Both the position numbers and the translations under genes were made by a program. Positions 33,591 through 42,662 of a stretch of 64,000 bases of DNA are shown here, piece by piece. This DNA comes from Gammaproteobacteria bacterium. Its GTDB lineage: Bacteria > Pseudomonadota > Gammaproteobacteria > Coxiellales > Coxiellaceae. A model generated the notes under the pieces. It did no database searches. It had not been told where the DNA came from and worked only from the letters and a program-made list of their open reading frames with translations. How positions within the stretch are numbered: position 1 is the first letter of the stretch; each line of letters starts with the position of its first letter. The DNA lies in the NCBI GenBank assembly GCA_030425685.1, contig JAUIAD010000013.1, forward strand, positions 1-64,000, read 5' to 3'.

Positions 33591-34313
33591 TTAAATTCTC
33601 GCTAGTAACTTTAAGTGTAGTGAATACAAAAAGGGAATATAGTTGCACGCTGGTGTAGTGTTCGCTTCCCCATAGCCAGCAATATACTGAAAGCCAAATT
33701 CAAGCATCGCATGGGCTGCCAGTAAGTAGTCTAAACCAACCCCAAAGGTAGGATTGACTCTAACAGCATTGACCAAGACATCTTTGCGATGTGTTAGTTC
33801 AGGGCCCGCATTGGCAAAGCCGCGAAAGGCAGTATCACCAATTTGCACCATAAACTTAGCAACAAAATAATAGGCCCAAGTAACGGAGGTGATTTGTGTT
33901 AGGTTATGGTCAGCTAAATACTGATAGAACGTGGCATCATCAAAGCGGATGGTGGTGTCGGGAAAACGAATCACTGTTGCCTCTAGCGCAAAATGAGGCT
34001 GAATTTCATAACCAATGGTTGCACCCCAAGAAAAGCCCATATCACCAGCCGATAACGGTGCTGACAAGTTGGACATTGATTTACAGTCATCAATATTTTG
34101 CTGGGTGCCATGACAGCTTGGGACTAGCATGCGCCAGTCTGTACTACCAAAACCACCCAGTACGCCGAAATAAAAGGGATTAGCGCGCCAGATGGCATTG
34201 TAATTTGGCGCAGTTTCTGCCCCACCCGCAAAGCTGATATAGGGAATAAGCAATGAAATCAATATCAGCAAGAAAAATTGTAATGTGGAAAGTTTTTTCG
34301 GTCTCAGTTGCAT
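33591..34313 (-). CDS. small outer-membrane beta-barrel protein
   Basis: A 240-residue exported protein. The signal peptide is hydrophobic and ends near ISFAGG (about 28-30). The remainder alternates aromatic and polar residues in beta-strand fashion (FYFGVLGGFGSTDW, FSWGATIGYEIQPHFALEATVI, AMLEFGFQYIAGYG), like an eight-strand OmpA/opacity-type barrel. Two cysteines (in PSCHG and DDCKS) may form a loop disulfide. Function is unknown. AGGA lies 8 nt before the ATG. It probably heads a transcript with sppA and apaH. Confidence 0.8.
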   Translation of the reverse strand: MQLRPKKLSTLQFFLLILISLLIPYISFAGGAETAPNYNAIWRANPFYFGVLGGFGSTDWRMLVPSCHGTQQNIDDCKSMSNLSAPLSAGDMGFSWGATIGYEIQPHFALEATVIRFPDTTIRFDDATFYQYLADHNLTQITSVTWAYYFVAKFMVQIGDTAFRGFANAGPELTHRKDVLVNAVRVNPTFGVGLDYLLAAHAMLEFGFQYIAGYGEANTTPACNYIPFLYSLHLKLLARI

Positions 34314-34332
34314 GAAAGGATCCTAGATGTAA

Positions 34333-34360
34333 GGCGAACCCACAATAAAGCGAGTTCGCC
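34333..34360 (-). terminator. hairpin after the cysteine-rich protein gene
   Basis: GGCGAAC (34333-34339) and GTTCGCC (34354-34360) form a perfect 7-bp stem with a 14-nt loop, 8 bp past the stop of the gene at 34369. There is no T-run after it, so it may be an mRNA 3'-end stabiliser or a weak terminator. Confidence 0.4.
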
Positions 34361-34368
34361 GTGACTGC

Positions 34369-34752
34369 TTAGCAGTGATGTTGTTGGAAATACTGTATGT
34401 CGGTAGCACATTCGTCAACACTAACCCCTGCTGGTAGGCGTGCAATATATCCACTACAAAAGGTATCTGCGTTAGTCACACTTCTATAAGTGCTTCCAAT
34501 GATGGTTGTATTGCATGTTGCCGGAGGGATGCCATGCTTTTTATCATAATCTTTACAACTTGCCACGGACTGCGTTAAAAAGCAGCTGCAAAAATTAGGG
34601 TTGCTGGAAGGTGGATAACCACAAGCGCCGGCACCAAGGTTTTGCTCAGCTTTTGTTGAAAATAGGTCATCAACAGGCGTGTGTGCTAAGCCTAGTGTAG
34701 AAAACGCACTAAGTACGAGGCCAACTGTTGTAATTTTGAGAAGTTTTTTCAT
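34369..34752 (-). CDS. small secreted cysteine-rich protein
   Basis: 127 residues with a clear signal peptide (MKKLLKITTVGLVLSAFSTLGLA). The mature part of about 104 residues has eight cysteines (GACGYP, FCSCFL, SCKD, TCNT, FCSG, ECAT and a C-terminal HHC), enough for four disulfides. The protein ends on Cys. I do not recognise the family. Likely a periplasmic or released protein. It sits alone between a barrel protein and Usp on the same strand, with AAGGAT upstream of its ATG. Confidence 0.75.
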   Translation of the reverse strand: MKKLLKITTVGLVLSAFSTLGLAHTPVDDLFSTKAEQNLGAGACGYPPSSNPNFCSCFLTQSVASCKDYDKKHGIPPATCNTTIIGSTYRSVTNADTFCSGYIARLPAGVSVDECATDIQYFQQHHC

Positions 34753-34845
34753 AAGTATATCCTTATGTTGTTTTGAATTAACTCGATTAAAATCGAGCCG
34801 TTTTATGTGATTTCTTCTTAACGTTAAGAAAAAATCCCATCCTTT

Positions 34846-35286
34846 TTATTGATTATCTTTGACGCGAATTGCCAGTACATCACATTTGGCGCTGTGCAAA
34901 ATCGCGTTAGCACGTGAGCCTAATAGCACATCGATGCCGTGGTGCCCGTGCGTGCCAACAACAATTAAGTCAGCATCAATTTCTTTGGCAATCTCTAATG
35001 TGGCTTGTTTAACCGAGGTGTTACGAATATGCTGCCGATCCTCTGGAATAGCCATTTTCTGCGCGAGTTCACGCAAAGCTGAGCGTGCTTGTGCTTCAAT
35101 GCTCTGTTCTAGATTCGCATCAATGGGAATGGAAAATTCTCCCCCATAAGCAATCGGTGAGTGCTCAATCACGTGGAGGATATCCAGGGTGGCGTTATTA
35201 TCTTTTGCTATATTGAGAGCTTTTTCAGCAATAGGCGCACTGTTTTTTGATAAATCAGTGGCTAACAAAAGATGCTTGTAGTGCAT
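34846..35286 (-). CDS. universal stress protein, UspA family
   Basis: 146 residues from the ATG at 35286, selected for AAGGA 7 nt upstream. It begins MHYKHLLLATDLSKNSAPIAEKAL, and the ATP-binding-type loop GTHGHHGIDVLLGSRANAILHSAKCDVLAIR is intact, matching the G-2x-G-9x-G(S/T) pattern. It is a cytosolic stress protein with a poorly defined molecular role. It lies 58 bp downstream of rsmA on the same strand. Confidence 0.93.
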   Translation of the reverse strand: MHYKHLLLATDLSKNSAPIAEKALNIAKDNNATLDILHVIEHSPIAYGGEFSIPIDANLEQSIEAQARSALRELAQKMAIPEDRQHIRNTSVKQATLEIAKEIDADLIVVGTHGHHGIDVLLGSRANAILHSAKCDVLAIRVKDNQ

Positions 35287-35344
35287 GTGACGATCCTTAT
35301 CAAACAAACGGATCGTACGATCATTGCGTTATTTTATTAATTTG

Positions 35345-36127
35345 TCAATGATCATTTAATTTGTTACTGATTGTTACAAAGTTGTCGACCGTTAATTGCT
35401 GTGGTCGTAAGCTAGGATTAATATCAATTTCGCGTAATTCGTCTGCCGATATAAGCCCCTTTAAGCAATTACTCACCGTTTTACGACGATGCAGAAAAGC
35501 CTTTTTAACAATATCCGATAATGCTTGTGTGCTTTTTGCTGTCAGTGAGCGTTGAATAGGTATCATGCGAATAAGGGCGGAGTCTACTTTCGGTGGTGGA
35601 TAAAAAGCATTCGGGCCAATGGTAAATAAATATTCGCAGTCACAAAAATACTGTGCCATCACACTTAAGCGACCATAGTGTTTGTCACCTACCGGTGCCG
35701 TTAGTCGTTCGACCACTTCTTTTTGTAGCATAAAATGCATATCTTTTATGAGATCAATGTCGGAAAATAATTTAAACAAGATAGGTGTGGATATATTATA
35801 AGGTAAGTTGCCAACAACACGCAGAGAATGGGGTTGCTTGCTTAAAGTAGCAAAATTAAATTTTAAGGCATCTCCCGAGTGAATCTTTAGTGTATTTTTA
35901 TTTTCATAATGTTTTTCTAAATGCGCCACCAAGTCGCGGTCAATTTCAATAATATCGAGCCGTTGACAATTTGGCAGTAATAAATCTGTTAATACACCTT
36001 CACCAGGTCCAATTTCTACGACGTGTTCTGTTTCTTTGGGCGCGATAGCAAGCAGGATGTTTTGCAATACGCTAGGATCACGCAGAAAGTTTTGACCAAA
36101 ACGTTTACGCGGTAAATGTTTTTTCAT
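35345..36127 (-). CDS. rsmA: 16S rRNA (A1518/A1519) dimethyltransferase
   Basis: KsgA dimethylates two adenines near the 16S 3' end. The 260 residues begin MKKHLPRKRFGQNFLRDPSVL. The SAM motif is VEIGPGEGVLTDLLL and the catalytic motif IV is VGNLPYNIST. Length is normal. Its start overlaps the pdxA end by 23 bp, the usual pdxA-rsmA coupling downstream of lptD-surA. Confidence 0.97.
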   Translation of the reverse strand: MKKHLPRKRFGQNFLRDPSVLQNILLAIAPKETEHVVEIGPGEGVLTDLLLPNCQRLDIIEIDRDLVAHLEKHYENKNTLKIHSGDALKFNFATLSKQPHSLRVVGNLPYNISTPILFKLFSDIDLIKDMHFMLQKEVVERLTAPVGDKHYGRLSVMAQYFCDCEYLFTIGPNAFYPPPKVDSALIRMIPIQRSLTAKSTQALSDIVKKAFLHRRKTVSNCLKGLISADELREIDINPSLRPQQLTVDNFVTISNKLNDH

Positions 36128-37106
36128 AATTTGTATTCGCTAGTTTAGAGGCTAAGTTGATGGCAGCAATTAAGTTAGTCTCATCGGCTTTGCCGGTGCC
36201 CGCAATATCAAGCGCTGTGCCATGATCGACCGAGGTGCGGATAATGGGTAGTCCTAAGGTAACATTGATAGTCGATGTAAAGCTTTCTCTTTTAATCACC
36301 GGTAGGCCTTGGTCGTGGTACATTGTTAAGATAGCATCGGTATTTTTAATATGCTTGTCTATAAAAGCGGTGTCTGCGGGGATAGGGCCTGATACTTGCA
36401 TGCCTTTTTTTTGCAATTCAATAATGGTCGGCAAAATGATGTCTTGCTCTTCATGGCCAAGGTGGCCATTTTCACCAGCGTGTGGATTAAGACCACATAC
36501 CATAATTCTTGGTTGTTTAATGGAAAATTTAGTGCGCAAGTCTTGTGAAATAATGTTAAGGGTAGTGGTCAGGTTTTCCTTGGTAATTAGGGTGGGAACT
36601 TTAGCTAAAGGGACATGCGTTGTTAATAAGGCGACGCGAAAACTGTCGTTCATTAACATCATCACGGTTTTTTCGGTACCGGTCAGGGTTGCTAAGAACT
36701 CTGTGTGGCCAGTAAAGGCAATGCCAGCACTATTGATATTGGCTTTGCTGATAGGGCCAGTGGTTAGGGCGCAAAACTCTCTATTTAGGCAGCCCTCTGT
36801 GGCTCTTTTAATGGTTTGTAGCACAAATTGAGCGTGTTGTGGATTTAATTCCCCAACGTTGCTGGGCGTTGCTAGAGGTATGTCTAAAATGGAAAGCGTC
36901 GGGTGCTCGGTTTTATCTTTATCATACAATGGTGCGTGGAAGTCTACCCCAAGGTGTTCAGCACGATTTTTGATTAACTGATAGTTGGTAATCGCAACAA
37001 TCGGCGTATCAAACCGGTGTGTGCTTAACTTTATTAAAAGCTCAGGGCCAATGCCGCCCGGTTCCCCGGGCGTAAAGGCAATAGGTGTTTTAGAGGCGAG
37101 GCTCAT
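36105..37106 (-). CDS. pdxA: 4-hydroxythreonine-4-phosphate dehydrogenase
   Basis: An NAD-dependent step of DXP-dependent vitamin B6 synthesis. The 333-residue protein opens with PIAFTPGEPGGIGPELLIKL. Metal-binding histidines appear in AFTGHTEFLA, GLNPHAGENGHLG and MYHDQGLPVIK, and the C-terminal RTSVDHGTALDIAGTGKAD is typical. It lies 11 bp after surA. Confidence 0.97.
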   Translation of the reverse strand: MSLASKTPIAFTPGEPGGIGPELLIKLSTHRFDTPIVAITNYQLIKNRAEHLGVDFHAPLYDKDKTEHPTLSILDIPLATPSNVGELNPQHAQFVLQTIKRATEGCLNREFCALTTGPISKANINSAGIAFTGHTEFLATLTGTEKTVMMLMNDSFRVALLTTHVPLAKVPTLITKENLTTTLNIISQDLRTKFSIKQPRIMVCGLNPHAGENGHLGHEEQDIILPTIIELQKKGMQVSGPIPADTAFIDKHIKNTDAILTMYHDQGLPVIKRESFTSTINVTLGLPIIRTSVDHGTALDIAGTGKADETNLIAAINLASKLANTNYEKTFTA

Positions 37107-37117
37107 TGAATCATACG

Positions 37118-38110
37118 TTAAAATTTGACATTAATTTGTATGTAAGCGTTCTTCTTTAATTTTTTAAGCCAATTTTTTAATTTATCTTGTTGTTTTTGGC
37201 GATAAATAATCTGCTTAATTTGCATGTCACTAAGTTGCTTGGTTGAGTCTTTCTTATCAAGCAGTTTAAGCACGTGTACGCCATTAGGGGCAACAATCGG
37301 CTGGCTAACATCGCCGCGGGTCAATTTAGCAGCAGGCTTAGAAAAGATACTCGGGAGATCATTGATGGTGCGAAAACCTAGGTCTGCTTTTGCTACCGAC
37401 TTGTTAGCTTTCATCGCTAGTACTTTTTCTACGGGGTAGTTTCGTAGTTGACGCGCTAGTTTCTTGGCATGTCTTGTTGCATGACTTATTTGGCTTTTTG
37501 TTGGTGAGTCAGGCAAAGCAATAAGAAAATCTAGGAGGTGAACTTTTGATGTCGTTAACTGTTTCGCATGCTGTTTGCGGAAATTATCGATATCAGCCGA
37601 TGAAATGGCGACATTGCCGCTAACAACTTGTGATTGTAGCTTCCTAATGGTCAGCTGTTTACGAATTTGGTCGCGGAAAGTGTCATACTTAAGCCCTTGC
37701 ATGGCTATTTGTTCTTTAAGCTGTGCCATCGTTACATGATTGTGCTGCGCTATTTTGCTAATCGTTGCATCTAGCTCTTTTTCAGAAACACTAATGCCGG
37801 CACGTTTGGCTAGTTGCAATTGTAGTTTTTGATAGATTAAACCATCAAGGATCTTTTTCCTGAAAAGCTTTTCTGAAGGGATGGGAATGCCGCTGTGGGA
37901 GAATTGCTGGCGAGCATTGGCGAGTGCTGCGTCAAATTGGCGTTGTGTGATGATATCGCCATTGACAACGGCAGCAATGCTGTCTAGTGTTTTTCCTTCG
38001 CTTTTATTTTGTTGAGCAGGTTTGCTTTGTGCGAGCGCGTCTACAGAGAAGGCGCCAATGACGATCATTAGCGTCAAGATTAAAAGTTTGATTGTAGACT
38101 TAAGTTTCAT
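37118..38110 (-). CDS. surA: periplasmic chaperone SurA, single-parvulin form
   Basis: Escorts outer-membrane proteins through the periplasm. A signal peptide is followed by the SurA N-domain (DSIAAVVNGDIITQRQFDAAL). There is only one parvulin-like domain (about 180-285: KVHLLDFLIALPDSPT, ADLGFRTINDLPSIF, QPIVAPNGVHVLKLLDKK). At 330 residues it is about 100 shorter than E. coli SurA (428), which has two parvulin domains. The ATG at 38110 follows GAGGAAAG; another in-frame ATG at 38122 is possible. It sits between lptD and pdxA, as expected. Confidence 0.93.
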   Translation of the reverse strand: MKLKSTIKLLILTLMIVIGAFSVDALAQSKPAQQNKSEGKTLDSIAAVVNGDIITQRQFDAALANARQQFSHSGIPIPSEKLFRKKILDGLIYQKLQLQLAKRAGISVSEKELDATISKIAQHNHVTMAQLKEQIAMQGLKYDTFRDQIRKQLTIRKLQSQVVSGNVAISSADIDNFRKQHAKQLTTSKVHLLDFLIALPDSPTKSQISHATRHAKKLARQLRNYPVEKVLAMKANKSVAKADLGFRTINDLPSIFSKPAAKLTRGDVSQPIVAPNGVHVLKLLDKKDSTKQLSDMQIKQIIYRQKQQDKLKNWLKKLKKNAYIQINVKF

Positions 38111-38136
38111 TGCTTTCCTCATTGTGATTTTCTTTT

Positions 38137-40749
38137 TTAAGTTTCAAGGCCCGGAATGGTGCTCTTCAATAAACTGTCCATTTTCCCATTGCCGTAGCTG
38201 GCCAAGCCTTTTAACGTAACTTCAACATAGTAACTGATATTAAACGTGTTATTAACACTGCCACTTGGGCTCAGTGTTGAGCCAAAAAAGGCGCGTCTTA
38301 CGACAAAACGAACAGCCCAACAGCAGCTATTATATTCTATTCCACCGTAGACATTATCCAGGCGTTTTTGGTTGATATTATAGTCAACAAAGCCAAGCGT
38401 ACTCCATTTTGTGGTGATTGGCCAGGCAAAACTGAAAAGACCATGGCTGGTATTGTTGGTAAAGCTGTTGCTTGAAACGCCGGTCGAATTGATGGGGGCA
38501 AGTAAGTTGCTTAAGGCATTGTTTGCATTTTGCACAAATCGATAGCCGGCCGTAATAATACGATGGTTGTCTTTAATATAGCGCGCACTAATGCTTGCAT
38601 TATCAGTGACTTCTGCTGTTGGGTCCCATGCTAGCGCTCCTGTGATACCCCAGTGAGCGTTGGGGTAGAAAGTGGCATTGGTGACAATGGGTGAAAAACG
38701 CCTAAAAGGATAGTGGCAGCCAGGTGTTGTTAAACACACCCGTGGCTGTGAAAAATAATAGGATGCACCAAGATTGGCATCGAATATTGTCCTGCCCGTT
38801 AAATCATCATTGATACTAGAGTGCAGTCCAAGGGTGGTTAAATTGGCATTTTGAATGCGATCCAAACCGGTAAAAGCATTCAACGCAAATAGCTGGTCAA
38901 AGAAGAAAGGCAGCAGAATAGTGTCAAAGTTTGGCAGGTTATCCTGATTTTTATAAGGGATATAGAGGTAAAAAAGCCTCGGTTCGAAGGTTTGTGTATA
39001 GCTATGTTGTTTGATTTTAAATTGGTGATCAAAGTACAAACCCGAATCTACATCAACGATAGGAATATTGCGACTTGGATTTTTAGCAACGCCGGGAGTT
39101 GTTTGCTGTAATGTGTACTTGGTGCTATCAAACCACACCTCTGGTTTAATAAAACCGGCCGCGCCTTCAATCGGTATGCTGAGGCCAGGACGAATATGGT
39201 AGCGCTGTCCTTCGTTATTGGTTGGTAATATTATGCTGCTATAGAGAAAGTTTGTCGCATCACTATCCATTTCAAAGTTTAGGTGCGGCAAAATGGGATA
39301 GAAAGCAACGGCATTTAAGTCAGGTGCGCGTTCATATTGGTCAAGCGCTTGTCCTTGGCCTTGGATCTGATTAATAAGGTGTAAGGTTTGGTACGCTTGA
39401 GCGAAGCCATTGATTTGCCAGTGAATGCCGCTATATTGTATTTGTAATAAGTTAAGTAATTGATTAGTCGTTGAGTTTGCATTAATGCCACTGTCATTAA
39501 TATCCGTGAAGTAATAAGGATCACTGACTAAATTTAAGTAGAGGCGCGTGCTCCACTGGTCATTCCATTGTGAATGGCTTTGTGCAGAAGCTAAGCCGCG
39601 ATAGTTGTGTTCATTACGCAGTGCATTCAAATAAGGTGCGTAGGTAGTGGGGTTGTAGATTTTAGCATTGCTGTATGTTGCCAGTGCTAAGTTACGAAAC
39701 TTTGCAAACTCTTTATCATCTGGCAAATAAGTAACATAAGCAGAGCCACTGCTTAAGCTTGTTAGATAGCGAAATAATGCGCTGCCTTTAAATCCTCTGT
39801 TTTGATAATACTCAGGCGTTAGTAATAAATCGTAGTTTGCCGCCATATTCCAATAATAAGGCAGCCCTAAAATATAGCCGGAATCAGTATTATGCCCGTA
39901 GATAGGTGAAAGAAAACCTGATTTGCGTCGATGATCTAATGAGAACGAGTAATAGGGAGAATACATAATAGGGATACCATGAATTCTCAATACACCGCCA
40001 TAGGCTTTACCAACATTAGTTTTTTTATCAATAACGATTTTCTTGGCAGAAATCGTCCAGGTCGGATGTGTAGGTGCACAAGTGCTGTAAGTGGCTTTAT
40101 GTAAGGTGGTAATAAATGCTTTCTTATGAGCAGATGCAGCCGTTCCCCAAGCATTAAAAGGGTGGTTCATGGTTGGCGTAAAAGGTTGCTCAACATGTAG
40201 ACGGTAGGCAGTATTTTTAATTTGCGCTTCTTTGGGGTAAAGGGTGAGATTTGCCATGTCGCTAACAAGCACCGATTGATCTTGATAAATGCGCACATGT
40301 CCGATCAGCACAACCTTGGTAATTTTGCCGGTATCTTTATGGCGAAAAATATAAGCCTTGTCTGCTTTGACGATGCGACCGGGTTGTGTCACCACAATGT
40401 TCTTATTTAAGACAGAAACCCCTTGAAAGGTAAAATATTCTGGCCCCTCAGCGGTGATTTTGGTTGGCGCTTTTTTATTGCCCACTAGCGCTGGTGGTAG
40501 GGGCGTATTGTAAAAATAGCCATTACAAATATTTTTAGGATTATTAGAAGGAATCCAACCTAGTTCATTGGCAATATATTGGTTATAGTCTTGTCCCTTA
40601 AGCTTAGGTAATACATAGCTATCTTGCCGTTGTTTTCTTAATGATGATTTGTTAGCCTGTGTTTGAGTCGCGGCGGCAGAGTGAGTTTGTGTCACAGTTG
40701 CTAGCGCAATAAGAGGGATGGCCAGGGTAATTGATTTCCGTTTTATCAC
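38137..40749 (-). CDS. lptD: LPS-assembly outer-membrane protein LptD
   Basis: Inserts LPS into the outer leaflet together with LptE. A signal peptide is followed by the N-terminal LptA-like jellyroll (about 90-200: FQGVSVLNKNIVVTQPGRIVKADKAYIF). The C-terminal 26-strand barrel domain contains HIRPGLSIP and PSRNIPIVDVDSGLYFD motifs. The protein has about 870 residues. I chose a GTG start at 40749, giving VIKRKSITLAIPLIALATV with GAAGG before it, because the longer TTG form would place extra polar residues before the signal peptide. It is the first gene of lptD-surA-pdxA-rsmA. Confidence 0.95.
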   Translation of the reverse strand: MIKRKSITLAIPLIALATVTQTHSAAATQTQANKSSLRKQRQDSYVLPKLKGQDYNQYIANELGWIPSNNPKNICNGYFYNTPLPPALVGNKKAPTKITAEGPEYFTFQGVSVLNKNIVVTQPGRIVKADKAYIFRHKDTGKITKVVLIGHVRIYQDQSVLVSDMANLTLYPKEAQIKNTAYRLHVEQPFTPTMNHPFNAWGTAASAHKKAFITTLHKATYSTCAPTHPTWTISAKKIVIDKKTNVGKAYGGVLRIHGIPIMYSPYYSFSLDHRRKSGFLSPIYGHNTDSGYILGLPYYWNMAANYDLLLTPEYYQNRGFKGSALFRYLTSLSSGSAYVTYLPDDKEFAKFRNLALATYSNAKIYNPTTYAPYLNALRNEHNYRGLASAQSHSQWNDQWSTRLYLNLVSDPYYFTDINDSGINANSTTNQLLNLLQIQYSGIHWQINGFAQAYQTLHLINQIQGQGQALDQYERAPDLNAVAFYPILPHLNFEMDSDATNFLYSSIILPTNNEGQRYHIRPGLSIPIEGAAGFIKPEVWFDSTKYTLQQTTPGVAKNPSRNIPIVDVDSGLYFDHQFKIKQHSYTQTFEPRLFYLYIPYKNQDNLPNFDTILLPFFFDQLFALNAFTGLDRIQNANLTTLGLHSSINDDLTGRTIFDANLGASYYFSQPRVCLTTPGCHYPFRRFSPIVTNATFYPNAHWGITGALAWDPTAEVTDNASISARYIKDNHRIITAGYRFVQNANNALSNLLAPINSTGVSSNSFTNNTSHGLFSFAWPITTKWSTLGFVDYNINQKRLDNVYGGIEYNSCCWAVRFVVRRAFFGSTLSPSGSVNNTFNISYYVEVTLKGLASYGNGKMDSLLKSTIPGLET

Positions 40750-40838
40750 AGCGCCTTCTTGTATTTTTGGGGGTTGCTTGGTTGGAAATAGTAACCCGAT
40801 TCGAAAAATTTCTCTAGACAAAGGTTAAAAAGAAGCAG

Positions 40839-41813
40839 TTGAATGAAGTTGTAAAGCGACAGTGTCAAGCAGAGGATTGGTCGCAAGAGATTCTTAGTGG
40901 AACTGTTCAGAAAGTGAAGAAGCTGGCGGGGGATGCTAGTTTTCGCTCTTATAGTCGTGTCTATACTGATCAAGGCTCTTATATATTAATGGATGCGCCG
41001 CTGGGAAAAGAGAGCTTGGGGCCTTTTGTTGCTATCGCAAAATCTTTTTTGAAGCTTGGTGTTTGTGTGCCAGACATTATTGCTGAGGATGATGAGCAGG
41101 GCTTTTTGTTGTTATCCGATCTCGGTGATTGTTTATATTTAGGTATTTTAAACTCATTGACCGCGCCCGCATTATATCACCAAGCTTTTGAGGCTTTATT
41201 AAAGATTCAACAATGCAAAGCCGTTGAGGCGTATGATTTACCTATTTTTAATGAAAGCCTGTACCGTCAAGAAGTGCATTTATTTCGCGACTGGTATTTA
41301 AACAAGCATCAGCAGCGGCAACTGTCACAAAAAGATATTGATATTTTAAATCGCATTGATGATGTATTGATTGAGGATGCTTTGGCACAACCTCAGGTTT
41401 GTGTGCATCGTGATTATCATTCACGAAATTTATTGCTGTTGGACCAAGGTGGTGTTGGCGTTATTGATTTTCAGGATGCTGTTGTTGGACCGGTCACTTA
41501 TGACGTTATGTCGTTATTGCGTGATTGTTACATTGAATGGCCCATTGAGAAGGTGCGCAGCTGGGCATTGCAGTTTCAACAGTTAGCGTTGGCAAAGGGT
41601 GTTTTACAAGAAGATAATCCAGAAAAATTTTTAAAATGGTTTGATTGGATTGCTCTACAGCGTCATTTGAAATGCATCGGTATTTTTGCACGTTTACATG
41701 AAAGAGATAATAAGTCGGTATATTTAGAAGATATTCCCCGAGTGAAAAGATATGCGAAATATGTTTGTAATCAGTATCAAGAATTTTCCGGCTTGCTGCC
41801 GTATTTGAATTAA
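40839..41813 (+). CDS. amgK: N-acetylmuramate/N-acetylglucosamine kinase AmgK
   Basis: An aminoglycoside-phosphotransferase-fold sugar kinase that phosphorylates recycled MurNAc at the anomeric position. The N-lobe has KKLAGDASFRSYSRV. The Brenner motif is VCVHRDYHSRNLLLL and the metal Asp is in GVIDFQDAVVGPVTYD. At 324 residues its length is normal. The start appears to be TTG at 40839 with GAAG upstream; the next Met (MDAPLG) is too far inside the N-lobe. It is followed 15 bp later by murU and divergent from lptD, as in Pseudomonas. Confidence 0.94.
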   Translation: MNEVVKRQCQAEDWSQEILSGTVQKVKKLAGDASFRSYSRVYTDQGSYILMDAPLGKESLGPFVAIAKSFLKLGVCVPDIIAEDDEQGFLLLSDLGDCLYLGILNSLTAPALYHQAFEALLKIQQCKAVEAYDLPIFNESLYRQEVHLFRDWYLNKHQQRQLSQKDIDILNRIDDVLIEDALAQPQVCVHRDYHSRNLLLLDQGGVGVIDFQDAVVGPVTYDVMSLLRDCYIEWPIEKVRSWALQFQQLALAKGVLQEDNPEKFLKWFDWIALQRHLKCIGIFARLHERDNKSVYLEDIPRVKRYAKYVCNQYQEFSGLLPYLN

Positions 41814-41828
41814 AAGGAATGTAGCATT

Positions 41829-42491
41829 ATGAAAGCAATGTTGTTAGCCGCAGGAAGGGGCAAGAGAATGCGGCCTTTAACCGATAAGACACCGAAAGCC
41901 TTAATTCCTGTTGGGCCTCACCGTTTAATTGAATACAACTTATTTAAATTAAAGGCGGCTGGTGTTAAAGAAGTGGTTATTAATGTTAGTTATTTGGCGA
42001 ATCAAATTACGCGTTTTATTGGTGATGGTTCGCGTTATGGCTTAAATGTCGTCTATTCTTATGAGCCTGGTGAATGTTTAGGAACGGGCGGGGGTGTGTT
42101 TCAGGCTTTGCCGTTATTGGGTGATGAGCCTTTTTTATTATTAAGCGCCGATATTTGGAGCGACTGTGCTTTTGATAAAATTCACTTTGCGCAAGGGAAA
42201 GAAGCGCATTTAATTATGGTTCACAACCCTTCTTATCATAGTGGTGGCGATTACGGTCTCGATGAAATGGGCCTGTTGAGTTTGCATACGCCTAAGTTCA
42301 CCTATTCAGGCATGTCAGTTGTTCATCCAAAACTTTTCAAACATTGTAAAGCAGGGATTTTTTCATTATCGCCATTAATTAATGACGCTATTAAAAGAGG
42401 CTGTGTCAGCGGTGAATTGTATTCTGGGCGTTGGTTTAATGTTGGTACGCCGGAGCAATTGAAACTGCTAGGTGAAACTTTCGTTCAGTAG
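41829..42491 (+). CDS. murU: N-acetylmuramate alpha-1-phosphate uridylyltransferase
   Basis: Converts MurNAc-1-P to UDP-MurNAc in the fosfomycin-tolerant recycling shortcut. The 220-residue nucleotidyltransferase has the loop LLAAGRGKRMRPLTDKTPKAL, GECLGTGGGVFQAL for the base/sugar, LSADIWSD for metal and GRWFNVGTPEQLKLL at the end. It is paired with amgK. AAAGGAATG lies before the ATG. Confidence 0.95.
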   Translation: MKAMLLAAGRGKRMRPLTDKTPKALIPVGPHRLIEYNLFKLKAAGVKEVVINVSYLANQITRFIGDGSRYGLNVVYSYEPGECLGTGGGVFQALPLLGDEPFLLLSADIWSDCAFDKIHFAQGKEAHLIMVHNPSYHSGGDYGLDEMGLLSLHTPKFTYSGMSVVHPKLFKHCKAGIFSLSPLINDAIKRGCVSGELYSGRWFNVGTPEQLKLLGETFVQ

Positions 42492-42533
42492 AGTTTTGCC
42501 CCTTGTGTTACGCAAAGGCTGCCAAGGAGAAAA

Positions 42534-42595
42534 GCGGCGACCGCAACAGGTTATAAGTAGTTTCTAAATCCCTTTTATTTCGTTGCGCTCGCCGC
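42534..42595. repeat. 14-bp imperfect inverted repeat between convergent genes
   Basis: GCGGCGACCGCAAC (42534-42547) and GTTGCGCTCGCCGC (42582-42595) pair at 13 of 14 positions with a 34-nt loop. It lies in the 171-bp gap between murU and the convergent esterase gene and could limit read-through on either strand. No T-run. Confidence 0.7.
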
Positions 42596-42662
42596 GTAAG
42601 AAAAGGCTGCAGCAGGGGGTGTTTTAGCACAAACAATTGATGCAACCTAATTTCCCCAGTTC

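Noticed and set aside
34782-34797. Terminator formed by CTCGATT-AA-AATCGAG
   Set aside because: The stem is perfect but AT-rich with a 2-nt loop and no T-run; it could as well be part of the promoter region of the cysteine-rich protein gene.
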